Assembly (NCBI GenBank): GCA_007115705.1
Contig: QXEO01000406.1
Location: forward strand, 4,060,411-4,124,410
DNA from: Dactylis glomerata
Taxonomy: Eukaryota; Streptophyta; Magnoliopsida; Poales; Poaceae
Reading direction: 5' to 3'
DNA: 64,000 bases
Positions 31,498-42,815 of this stretch are shown in pieces. Made by a program: the position numbers and the translations under genes. Position 1 is the stretch's first letter; the number at the start of each line of letters is the position of its first letter. Below the pieces are notes generated by a model. The model was not told where the DNA came from and searched no databases. It saw only the letters and a list, made by a program, of their open reading frames with translations.

Positions 31498-34419
31498 TTC
31501 GCAATTTTCTACGCCTAGCTCAAAGGCGTTAAAGAAAAGCACTCTTGGGAGATAACCCAATGTTTTATTTTCAGTACTTTTATTTGAGTCTTGGAAGTCA
31601 TTACTACTGTAATGACTGCTCCTTATCCTTTTTATTTCATTGTTGTGCCAAGAGAAGCCTCTAATTTGAGTGAGGTAAGATTTGGGAAAGTTACTGTCCT
31701 GAAACTGTTTTCGGTGCTGCACCGTAAAATTTCGTATAAATTCTCTGTATACATTTTGGACCTGCAATTTCTTGTGCATATGTCCCAGATTATATCCAAA
31801 CTTTCATTAGTTGAACACTTTTTGATTTGAGCAACAGAAAACCCCTTAAAAATTCGACATTTGTCAACTGTTCTGTTTTGACAGATTTCTGCCAATATTT
31901 GTGTTTGCCGCTTTATCGCTTTCTTTTGAGTTCTTTTGATCACGAAACTTTTGGAGAAGTTGCTACAGTAGTATATGCTTAATATGTGGTGGTTTTAGGT
32001 TGAAACCTGAAGCAAAAAGAGGTTGATTATATGTTATGCCTACACTAATGTTGCTAATAGATTTGTGTTTAGTTTTGTATGAAGGAAGTTTTCAAGTGTA
32101 GGGATTGGAGAATGATGAGATGAGTTGAAGAATGGACAAAAGCTCAAGCTTGGGGATGCCCATGCATCACCCCAAGAAATATCCAAGAAGTACAAGCGTC
32201 AAAGCTTGGGGATGCCCCAAGGCACCCCTTCTTCATCGGCAAAAATCAGGTCACCTTTCAAGACACTATATTTTAATTGCTTCATGCACTATGTGTTTTT
32301 CTTGGAGCGTTAGTTGTTTTAGTTTTATTTATTAGTTTGTTTGTTTGCTGCAATAACTGGTTGGACCCCCACAAATTTCTTTTGGAGAAGTTGCCTTGCT
32401 TTTCATTTGCCAAGAACGCTCCAGTTTTCACTCTTATCAAAAAATGAGTGTTTTCTTTTTCTGCTACTGATTTTGGTTTTCGTTTTTGCCTTGATTTACA
32501 TTCAGATCTTCTTATATTTATTCATCAAGGTGTATTTTTGCCTCTGATCTTTATTGGTTTTCATCAAAATAGGTGTTTATAAAAAGTTTGAATGGTGTTG
32601 GAAAAGAGAAAAAGCTTTATGCAAAAAAGTGGTACAAGAAGGAGCTTGTGTAGACTGCGGCTTAGGCTTTTTCATGTCATGCTTGATGTCTTTTTGATAG
32701 TATGCTTAGTGGTTTTGCTGTAGCATGACTTGTCTCAAATAACTGAGATTGCCTAATGAGCCTTTAAAAAAATCATACGTTGTTTTAATTATTTGGAAGC
32801 ATTATTTTGGTTTTCTCCTTGATGCTTTATTTGGGTTGACTTGGCGCATGCTCACACATGTTAGACTCTTACAAAGTCGCCAATAGCCTCTATGATCATT
32901 TAGTTTTTGACTTTTGATGCCATCTTATGCTTCTTTTAATGTCGCTTTGTCGCTTTGCATGATTATGGCCATTATTGCTCTCTTAGTTGGTCGCTCCCAG
33001 TCTTTTGCTAGCCCTCGCCTTGTACTGAGTATGAGCTCTACTCGTGCATCCACCTCCTAAAAACCAAGTTTGCCAAAGTGTCCACCATACACACCTACTA
33101 GCAATTTGCTATTCCAAGTAAATTTGACTTGCTTTTATTTTCTCTTCAAATTAAACTCTTACCAGTGTTATGCGAAAATTGGTCAGTAAAGCTCTCACAA
33201 ACTGGAAGGCACACTTTACTTTTTCCTGTTCTTAAAAATTTGACATTGTGGTCTCTTATGTTGAGTTGTTATGCTTGCAAGTTGTAAGTGGGAGACTAGC
33301 CCAGCCATGCAGTCATGGGCAAGCTTTCAACATTGCACTTCTTATTTGAGTTGATATCGTGATCTTTTGTTTATGGATGCCCACGGTGTGAAATGAATTG
33401 GGAATCTTGTGGGGATCATCGAGTTTGTATATGTGTTAGGGAAATGCCTGGGCCACCAATCTAAGCCATGCATAATTCATGGTGGAAATTTGCAGCTCAC
33501 CCATAGTGGACATTCGACGACGCATCTCAAAATAAAAAGCTATACAAATGGTAAATAAAAGAGATGTCGAGGTGTTCATTGTCTGCTTGTCCTGTCATTT
33601 TGATGTGGGCTTGTTCCATGTCATCGGGCACGGAGGTACCCCGTCGGTGGTTCTCGATGATACGCATATACTTACAATGACAAGAGCCTTGCTTGGGACT
33701 CTAAGTAAAGTAGCATGAGGTTTGGGTACTCGTATTCACGGGACACGAGGTTTTCAACTTATGATTTATCAAGCATATGCATCATAATTGTTCTCGCATT
33801 AACTTTAACCATTCAAGATGCTTATGATGGGGGCGATGAGAGCTCAAAGCCGGTAAGTAACATAATTTTTGAAGGTCTATAAAACTTGCAATCACTGCTT
33901 CCCTCTGCGAAGGGTCTTTCTTTTACTTTTATGTTGAGTCACCACCTTCTTTCTTTATGCACCATAAGAGAGCAAAGTTGTCATTCTTAGTATAATGGGC
34001 ATTGTCCCAAAGTTTTCATTGATTGATTCATATTGTTGGTTTCACATGTTCTCAAATTATTTGTATCTAGTCGCCCTCTTAAACTTGAAGGTGTCCTATA
34101 CATTTATGTTTTGCTCTCTATGAAGGACAAGCGGAAAACCATTTGTATGTTTTTCCTTATGATTTGAACACACGTTTGACTTTCATTGTTTCATTTTCAT
34201 GATCTTTTGTTTGTGTTGATTTTCATGTTTACAACATGGTTGCTAAGTTTCTATTGTCAAGATTATATCTTCATGCCCATGTTTTAAGTTCTTATGATCC
34301 CAGCTCACAAATGCTTACATATATGATCAAGATTGTGTAGGTGCATGTCACCTCAAAAATTATTCTTTTGTTATCACTTACCTACTCGAGGACGAGCATG
34401 AGTTAAGCTTGGGGATGCT
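31498..34419 (+). other. Element A non-coding 3' interior
   Basis: After the stop comes a conserved phrase (gattcgcaattttctacgcc, then an aaaggcgtta hairpin region) that is shared with element B. The rest (about 2.9 kb) has no long frame and aligns closely with B (36835-39769). Two copies of aagcttggggatgcc (32146-32160, 32202-32216) repeat the sequence of the polypurine tract that ends the interior (34405-34419). Confidence 0.7.
34405..34419 (+). other. Polypurine tract of element A
   Basis: It reads aagcttggggatgct directly before the LTR start TGATACG. Element B has the same tract at 39755-39769. Confidence 0.7.
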
Positions 34420-36053
34420 TGATACGTCTCCAACGTATCTATAATTTTTGATGCTCCATGCTTGTTTATACACCATTTGCCTACTGTTTCGTTACACTTC
34501 GTGGCACTTTTATGCATTTTCTGGAACTAACCTATTAACAAGTCGCCACAGTGCCAGTTCCCTGTTTTCTGCTGTTTTTGTGTTTCAGAAGTGATACATA
34601 GGAAATATTCTCGGAATTGGACGAAACAAGTTCCTGAAGTCTTTTTTTTCCGGAAGCTTCCAGAGATCCGCAGAGGAGACGGAGTGGGGCCACAAGGGCG
34701 CCACACACCAGGGCGGCGCGGCCCAGGCCCTGGCCGCGCCCCCTACGTGTGAGACCACCTCGGTCCACTTCTAACGATGCCCCTTCGCCTATAAAGACCC
34801 CCCGACGGAAAAAACCTAAGTACCCGATCAATTTTCCAGAACACATCGCGATCCGCCGCCGCCGTCGACCCGAAGATCGGGAGGGTCCAGAAGCTCTTTC
34901 CGGCACCCTGTCGGAGAGGGGAATCGTCACCGGAGGTCTTCTTCATCGCCATGCTTGCCTCCGGAGCGATGAGTGAGTTGTCTACCTTGGACTATGGGTC
35001 CATAGTAGTATCTAGATGGTTGTCTCCTCCACCATGTGCTTCATGTTTAGATCTCATGAGCTGCCCTACATGATTGAGATCACCGTTATGTAATTCTACA
35101 TGTTTGGTTTGTTGGGATCCGATGAATATTGGTGTTATGATTGAGTTGCTATACTGAAATATATCTTATGTTATCTCTATGTTGTTTATAATCTTGCATG
35201 CTCTCCGTTGTTAGTAGCTATCTTGGCCGAGTAGTTGCTAGTGACTCCAAGAGGGGGTATTTATGCTCGATAGTGGTTTCATGCCTCTATTTAACCTGGG
35301 GGAGTGACAGAAACCTCTAAGGTTGTAGATGTGCTGTTGCTACTAGGGAGAAAACAACATTCATATGCTCAAGGGCATATGCTTTGTTTACATTACACAC
35401 TTTGCTTAATGCAATTATCTGTTGTTCGCAACTTAATACTTGTGGAGTTCTCGGATTGATTCGCCACAAGTGGATTATTAGTCATAGATGCAGTTGGATG
35501 GCGGTCTATGTATTTTTTGTAATGCCCAGAGTAAATCGCATAGTGATCTTCTTGACATATCACATTTATCTTTATTCTATCAATTGCCCAACTGTAATTT
35601 GTTTACCCAGCATGTGTTATTTATCTTATGGAGAGACACCACTAGTGAACTGTGGACCTCGGTCCTATTTCCATCATATTGCTATCACATGTTTACTTTA
35701 CTCGCATTGTTTACTTTACTCGCATACTTCTACTGCTTTCCACTCGATACGCTCATAACCTTTGTTTCAAGCAAACCGGTGAGATTGACAACCTCATCGC
35801 AAGTTGGGAGCAAAGTACTTGGTTGTGTTGTGTGCAGGTTCCGCGTTGCAGCTAGCAAGCAAAGCTTGGACGAGGCGCCATATATAAATTGTCCAAAGCT
35901 GTCGCAAACTAGCAAGCATCACCTACAGTCGTATTGCCCGCTCTTCTCCTGATCGACATAACCTTGGTTTCTTAACTGAGGGAAAACTAGCTGCTATACT
36001 CATCACACCTTCCTCTTGGGGTTCCCAACGGGCTGGTCATTCACCACGCATCA
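34420..36053 (+). repeat. LTR-B, first copy (middle LTR)
   Basis: It is 1634 bp from TGATACGTCTCCAACG to CCACGCATCA, with a TATA box at 34789-34796. It acts as the junction between interior A and interior B. By eye its first 570 bp differ from the third LTR at about 5% of sites and the remainder at about 2.4%, which would fit a hybrid LTR. Confidence 0.8.
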
Positions 36054-36064
36054 AGCTAATTTTC

Positions 36065-36080
36065 TGGCGCCGTTGCCGGG
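36065..36080 (+). other. Primer binding site of element B, tRNA-Asp type
   Basis: It reads TGGCGCCGTTGCCGGG, one base shorter than the match in element A. Confidence 0.8.
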
Positions 36081-36237
36081 AAAGAGTGGAAGACCTCTGC
36101 AAGGAGAGTTTTTCACACACATATCCTTTACTTTGTTATTTGTTTTGCTTTACTTTATTTTTACTTGTATTGTTTTATCAAAAACCCAAAAAAATTAGAA
36201 TCCTTGGTAGTTGTTATTTATTTACTTTTAGTTCATC

Positions 36238-36834
36238 ATGTTGTTCTCTAAGTACGTTCTAGAGGGCCTCTCAGTAGGTAGTGGTTCAATTATTGGGAAA
36301 GATAACATTGAGGAGTTCTTTAATCACATTAGTATGCATAAGGAAGTTGAGAAAAAGTCTTTAGTTGAGCTAGCTCCTAGTATTGAAGTTGCTTCTGCTT
36401 ATTTAATTCACATGTTGGAAACTAGGTTTGCTAGTCTTAATCCTTTTATGCAATACATGTTCCTTAAGCTTCATGAAACTGAAGATCCTGAAAAGAAAGC
36501 TTTTATTTTGGAAGCTTTGCGCCTAGAATTTAAAGATGTCGTTATTAAAGCTAGAAAAGTTCTTAAACGTTTTAATAAACTCGGTTCACCTATAAAGGTT
36601 ATTAGTACAAACGATGAAGGAGCCGAAATACCTATACCTAGCAAGCTCTTGGGATTGTGTGAAGCTTTCGAAAATAATTTTGACTGGATCTGTCCCCAAA
36701 ATCTTTTTAGTGATTTGAGTAAACCAAAGCGTGATCATAAAGGGGCTTCTAAAACTTATGTGGATGAAATACAGTGCCTTATTGACAAAACTTCTGCAGT
36801 TGATCTTAATGCTTCATCACTTGATGTTACTTGA
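36238..36834 (+). CDS. Element B open reading frame of unknown function, 198 residues
   Basis: An uninterrupted frame starts MLFSKYVLEGLSVGSG and ends NASSLDVT. It begins and stops at the same places, relative to flanking retroelement sequence, as the gag/protease remnant in element A, and both end SSLD-x-T. Between those points the two proteins share only a short LETR-x-ASLN segment. The product is predicted to be hydrophilic and helix-rich (KLHETEDPEKKAFILEALRL and KARKVLKRFNKL). No zinc knuckle, protease or enzyme motif was found, and no family was recognised. It could be a diverged gag-linker or foreign sequence taken up by the element. Confidence 0.65.
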   Translation: MLFSKYVLEGLSVGSGSIIGKDNIEEFFNHISMHKEVEKKSLVELAPSIEVASAYLIHMLETRFASLNPFMQYMFLKLHETEDPEKKAFILEALRLEFKDVVIKARKVLKRFNKLGSPIKVISTNDEGAEIPIPSKLLGLCEAFENNFDWICPQNLFSDLSKPKRDHKGASKTYVDEIQCLIDKTSAVDLNASSLDVT

Positions 36835-39769
36835 TTCGCAATTTTCTGCGCCTAGCTCAAAGGCGTTAAAAAAAAGCACTCTTGGGAGATAACCCAATGT
36901 TTTATTTTCAGTACTTTTTCTTTTATTTGAGTCTTGGAAGTCATTACTACTGTAATGACTGCTCCTTATCCTTTTTATTTCATTGTTGTGCCAAGAGAAG
37001 CCTCTAATTCGAGTGAGGTAAAGATTTGGGGATGTTGCTGTCCTGAAACTGTTTTCAATGCTGCACCGTAAAAATTCGTATAAATTCTCTGTATATCGTT
37101 TGGACCTGCGATTTATTGTGCATATGCCCAGGTTATATCCAAACTTTCATTAGTTGAACACTTTTTGATTTGAGCAACATAAAACCCCTCAAAAATTCGA
37201 TCTTTGTCAGCTGTTCTGTTTTGATAGATTTCTGCCAATATTTGTGTTTGCCGCTTTATCGCTTTCTTTGCGAGTTCTTTTGATCATAAAATTTTTGGGG
37301 AAGTTGATACAGTAGTATATACTTTATATGTGGTGGTTTTGGGTTGAAACCTGAAGCAAAAAGAGGTTGATTATATGTTATGCTACACTAATGTTGCTAA
37401 TAGATTTGTGTTTAGTTTTGTATGAAGGAAGTTTTCAAGTGTAGGGATTGGAGAATGATGAGATGAGTTGAAGAATGGACAAAAGCTCAAGCTTGGGGAT
37501 TCCCATTCATCACCCCAAGAAATATCCAAGAAGTACAAGCGTCAAAGCTTGGGGATGCCCCCGAGGCACCCCTTCTTCATCGGCAAAAATCAGGTCACCT
37601 TTCAAAACACTATATTTTTATTGCTTCATGCACTATGTGTTTTTCTTGGAGCATTAGTTGTTTTAGTTTTCTTTATTAGTTTAGTTTGTTTGCTGCAATA
37701 AATGGTTGGACCCCAACAAATTTCTTTTGGAGAAGTTGGCTTGCTTTTCATTTGCCTAGAACGCTCTAGTTTTCATTCTTATCAAAAACCGAGTGTTCTT
37801 CTTTTTCTGCTACTGCTTTTGGTTTTCGTTTTCACCTTGATTTACGTTCAGATCTTCTTATATTTGTTTATCAAGGCATATTTTTGCCTCTAATCTTTAT
37901 TGGTTTTCATCAAAAGAGGTGTTTATAAAAAGTTCAAATGGTGTTGGAAAAGAGAAAAAGCTTTATGCAAAAAAAAAGTGGTACAAGAAGGAGCTTGTGT
38001 AGACTGCGGCTTAGGCTTTTTCATGTCATGCTTGATGTCTTTTTGATAGTATGCTTAGTGGTTTTGCTGTAGCATGACTTGTCTCCAATAACTGAGATTG
38101 CTTAATGAGCCTTTGAAAAAATCATGCATTGTTTTTATTATTTGGAAGCATTATTTTGGTTTTCTCCTTGATGCTTTATTTGGGTTGACTTGGCGCATGC
38201 TCACACATGTTAGACTCTTACAAAGTCGCCAATAGCCTCTATGATCATTTAGTTTTTGACTTTTGATGCCATCTTATGCTTCTTTTAATGTCGCTTTGTC
38301 GCTTTGCATGATTATGGCCATTATTGCTCTCTTAGTTGGTCGCTCCCAGTCTTTTGCTAGCCCTCACCTTGTACTGAGTATGAGCTCTAATCGTGCATCC
38401 AACTCCTAAAAACCAAGTTTGCCAAAGTGTCCACCATACATACCTACTAGCAATTTGCTATTCCAAGTAAATTTGACTTGCTTTTATCTTCTCTTCAAAT
38501 TAAACTCTTACCAGTGTTATGCGAAAATTGGTCAGTAAAGCTCTCACGAACCGGAAGGCACACTTTACTTTTTCCTGTTCTTAAAAATTTGACATTGTGG
38601 TCTCTTATGTTGAGTTGTTATGCTTGCAAGTTGTAAGTTGGAGACTAGCCCAGCCATGCAGTCATGGGCAAGCTTTCAACATTGCACCTCTCTTTTGAGT
38701 TGATATCGTGATCTTTTGTTTATGGATGCCCGCGGTGTGAAATGAATTGGGAATCTTGTGGGGATCATGGAGTTTGTATATGTGTTAGGGAAATGCCTGG
38801 GCCACCAATCTAAGCCATGCATAATTCATGGTGGAAATTTACAGCACACCCATAGTGGACATTCGACGACGTATCTCAAAATAAAAAGCTATACAAATGG
38901 TAAATAAAAGAGATGTCGAGGTGTTCATTGTCTGCTTGTCCTGTCATTTTGATGTGGGCTTGTTCCATGTCATCGGGCACGGAGGTACCCCTGTTGGCGG
39001 TTCTCGATGATACGCATATACTTACAATGACAAGAGCCTTGCTTGGGACTCAAAGTAAAGTAGCATGAGGTTTGGGTACTCGTATTCACAGGACACGAGG
39101 TTTTCAACTTATGATTTGTTAAGCATATGCATCATAATTGTTCTCGCATTAACTTTAACCATTCAAGATGCTTATGATGGGGGCAATGAGAGCTCAAAGC
39201 CGGTAAGTAACATAATTTTTGAAGATCTATAAAACTTGCAATCACTGCTTCCCTCTGCGAAGGGTCTTTCTTTTACTTTTATGTTGAGTCACCACCTTCT
39301 TTCTTTATGCACCATAAGAGAGCAAAGTTGTCATTCTTAGTATAATGTGCATTGTCCCAAAGTTTTCATTGATTGATTCATATTATTGGTTTCACTTGTT
39401 CTCAAATTATTTGTATCTAGTCGCCCTCTTAAACTTGAAGGTGTCCTATACATTTATGTTTTGCTCTCTATGAAGGACAAGCTGAAAACCATTTGTATGT
39501 TTTTCCTTATGATTTGAACACACATTTGACTTTCATTGTTTCATTTTCATGATCTTTTGTTTGTGTTCATTTTCATGTTTACAACATGGTTGCTAAGTTT
39601 CTATTGTCAAGATTATATATTCATGCCCATGTTTTAAGTTCTTATGATCCCAGCTCACAAATGCTTTCATATATGATCAAGATTGTGTAGGTGCATGTCA
39701 CCTCAAAAATTATTCTTTTGTTATCACTTACCTACTCGAGGACGAGCAGGAGTTAAGCTTGGGGATGCT
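36835..39769 (+). other. Element B non-coding 3' interior
   Basis: Collinear and about 95% alike by eye with 31498-34419. It contains the same repeated aagcttggggatkcc motifs (37489 and 37545) and ends in the polypurine tract at 39755-39769. No gene was seen. Confidence 0.7.
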
Positions 39770-41405
39770 TGATACGTCTCCAAAGTATCTATAATTTTTG
39801 ATGCTCCATGCGTGTTTATACACCATTTGCCTACTGTTTCGTTACACTTTGTGGCACTTTTATGCATTTTCCGGAACTAACCTATTAACAAGTCGCCACA
39901 GTGCCAGTCCCCTGTTTTCTACTGTTTTTGTGTTTCAGAAGTGATACACGGGAAATATTCTCGGAATTGGACGAAACAAGTTCCTGAAGTCTTATTTTTC
40001 CCGGAAGCTTCCAGAGATCCGAAGAGGAGACGAAGTGGGGCCACGAGGGGGCCACACACCAGGGCGGCGTGGCCCAGGCCCTGGCCGCGCCCCCTACGTG
40101 TGAGACCACCTCGGTCCACTTCTGACGATGCCCCTTCGCCTATAAAGACCCCCCGACGGAAAAAACCTAAGTACCCGATCAATTTTCCAGAACACATCGC
40201 GATCCGCCATCGCCGTCGACCCGAAGATCGGGAGGGTCCAGAAGCTCTTCCCGGCACCCTGCCGTTGAGGGGAATCGCCACTGGAGGTCTTCTTTATCGC
40301 CATGCTTGCCTCCGGAGCGATGAGTGAGTAGTCTACCTTGGACTATGGGTCCATAGCAGTAGCTAGATGGTTGTCTCCTCCACCATGTGCTTCATGTTTA
40401 GATCTCATGAGCTGCCCTACATGATTGAGATCACCGTTATGTAAATCTACATGTTTGGTTTGTTGGGATCCGATGAATATTGGTGTTATGATTGAGTTGC
40501 TATACTGAAATATATCTTATGTTATCTCTATGTTGTTTATGATCTTGCATGGTCTCCGTTGTTAGTAGCTATCTTGGCCGAGTAGTTGCTAGTGACTCTA
40601 AGAGGGGGTATTTATACTCGATAGTGGGTTCATGCCTCTATTTAACCTGGGGGAGTGACAGAAACCTCTAAGGTTGTAGATGTGTTGTTGCTACTAGGGA
40701 GAAAACAACATTCATATGCTCAAGGGCATATGCTTTGTTTACATTACACACTTTGCTTAATGCAATTATATGTTGTTCGCAACTTAATACTTGTGGAGTT
40801 CTCAGATTGATTCGCCACAAGTGGATTATTAGTCATAGATGCAGTTGGATGGCGGTCTATGTATTTTATTGTAATGCCCAGAGTAAATCGCATAGTGATC
40901 TTCTTGACATATCACATTTATCCTTATTCTATCAATTGCCCAACTGTAATTTGTTTACCCAGCATGTGTTATTTATCTTATGGAGAGACACCACTAGTGA
41001 ACTGTGGACTCCGGTCCTATTTCCATCATATTGCTATCACCTGTTTACTTTACTCGCACTGTTTACTTTACTCGCATACTTGTACTGCTTTCCACTCGAT
41101 ACGCTCAGAACCTTTGTTTCAAGCAAACCGGTGAGATTGACAATCTCATCGCAAGTTGGGAGCAAAGTACTTGGTTGTGTTGTGTGCAGGTTTCGCGTTG
41201 CAGCTAGCAAGCAAAGCTTGGACGAGGCGCCATATATAAATTGTCCAAAGCTGTCGCAAACTAGCAAGCATCACCTACAGTCGTATTGCCCGCTCTTCTC
41301 CTAATCGACATAACCTTGGTTTCTTAACTGAGAGAAAACTAGCTGCTATACTCATCACACCTTCCTCTTGGAGTTCCCAATGGGCTGGTCATTCACCACG
41401 CATCA
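39770..41405 (+). repeat. LTR-B, second copy
   Basis: It starts TGATACGTCTCCAAAG and ends CCACGCATCA, with a TATA box at 40141-40147. It carries the B-specific insertion gcaagcaaagcttggacg (near 41205) that LTR-A lacks. Confidence 0.8.
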
Positions 41406-41675
41406 ATTGACAACCTCATCGCAAGTTGGGAACAAAGTACTTGGTTGTGTGTGTGCAGGTTCCGCGTTGCTACTAGCCGAAGAAGAGTCAACAAGTGTCG
41501 TAAACGGCGCCCTTGTTGGAGTGTTATTAAGCCAGTCCGCATCACCTTCAGTCGTTTGTCTCTCCTCTCCTGAACGATAAACCTTGGTTTCCTAATTGAG
41601 GGAAAAACCTTGTTGCTATATTCATCACACCTTCCTCTTGGGGTTTCCAACGGGCTGGTCATTTACCAGGCATCA
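41406..41675 (+). repeat. Tail of a second LTR-A copy
   Basis: These 270 bp correspond to 30174-30443 of LTR-A, with about six substitutions. They end GGCATCA against the target duplication gctag, so they are the true 3' end of the outer A element. Confidence 0.85.
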
Positions 41676-41922
41676 GCTAGCGACCCTGAGCGCCACGCGC
41701 GCTACTGCTGATCATCTCTCCCATCTCTCCCGCTTGTCTAGAGAACTGTTTCTTTGTCAGATATCCGCTGCAACAGAACAGGTAAAAGCAGAGGTGGATT
41801 GACCGCTGCTAACCAGACATCAAAATCGTTAAGTCTGATCGAGAGCGTGGATTTTCTTCTCCTGTTGAAATAGAAGAAACTAGATTGCTCTCATATTTTT
41901 GGTACGCAGTTTTCTGGCAAAT

Positions 41923-42810
41923 ATGATAGGTGACTTGTCAGCATTTTTAGGTGATTATTATGGCCAGCGGTGTCATAGTGGCAAGAAGTTGGGTGATATT
42001 TTCAATGACTATCTTGATCTAGTGGATGGCATAGCATGTGCTGAAGATGAGCTCAATTGGCAACTGAACCACAATGCAACAGCTGCAGAATTTGAGTCAT
42101 GGGAACGTCATATGCTATAGGGTCTTTATAGATGTGCTACCTATGATCACAACATGGACGATTCTACACGTTTGGTTCTTGCAGTCCGACGTGTGTATAT
42201 AAAGCTACACAATTGGTGGCAAAAAGCATTGTGGGAGAAGAGCATTACCTCTGCAACTTGGGCGAATTTCAAGAAATTTATGTGAGAGTGCTTTATGCCT
42301 TCTAGTACCGTGGTTCCTTCTCCAATGCCCATGATAACCGTAGAAGTAATTAAGCAGCCACCCAAGGTTGTGCCTAGGATAGAGGATGTTGGCAACAACA
42401 TAGCTCCTATACCGAAGGTCGCGACAACTGTGACTACTCATGATAAGTTGATAGTTGTTCATTGCCGACTGTTAGCAAGGTGGCAGCCATGATTTTCTGA
42501 ATTGCCAGCGGTTCATGTTGTCAAGGCTGATGTTGTCAAGGATGTTGTGGAGGAGGTTGTACCATTGAGTGGGCTGAATATGCAACTCAAAATAGTACAT
42601 GATGAGACTTGTATGACAGCGGATAGAGTCCAGCGTTGGAATTTATTTCAGGCGAGTGTATGATCAGAGGCAAAGCATGCAAGTTCATGATTGACAGTGG
42701 TAGCTACTGTAATGGCATTAGCAAGGCGGTTGTGGAGGCTTTGGGTTTATCCACATGGCGTATTCCAGAACCGAGGCATGTCGAGTGGGTTAATAGTTGC
42801 GGTATGCTGA
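41923..42810 (+). pseudogene. X1 gag-protease pseudogene, left part
   Basis: The ATG at 41923 gives MIGDLSAFLGDYYGQRC, homologous to the X2 gag. It is broken by TAG at 42118-42120 (X2 has CAG), TGA at 42283-42285 (X2 has CGA), and one-base losses near 42455 and 42650. The protease part keeps KFMIDSGSYCNG with the D-S-G triad, then breaks off at GMLKI, where the 13 kb chromovirus is inserted. Confidence 0.75.
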
Positions 42811-42815
42811 AGATT

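Larger units (their letters stand above)
28839..41675 (+). mobile_element. A/B compound: two related gypsy elements with three LTRs and an LTR tail
   Basis: The order is LTR-A (28839-30443), interior A (30444-34419), LTR-B (34420-36053), interior B (36054-39769), LTR-B (39770-41405) and a 270-bp LTR-A tail (41406-41675). The whole is flanked by gctag (28834-28838 and 41676-41680), so it occupies one insertion site in X1. The LTRs start TGATACGTCTCC, as in the Triticeae Sabrina/Fatima-like gypsy groups, and both primer sites fit tRNA-Asp. The interiors lack protease-to-integrase coding of any useful length. The simplest history is that B jumped into the 3' LTR of A at attga (41406), and recombination between the A LTR start and the B 5' LTR removed the part between. 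Confidence 0.85.
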
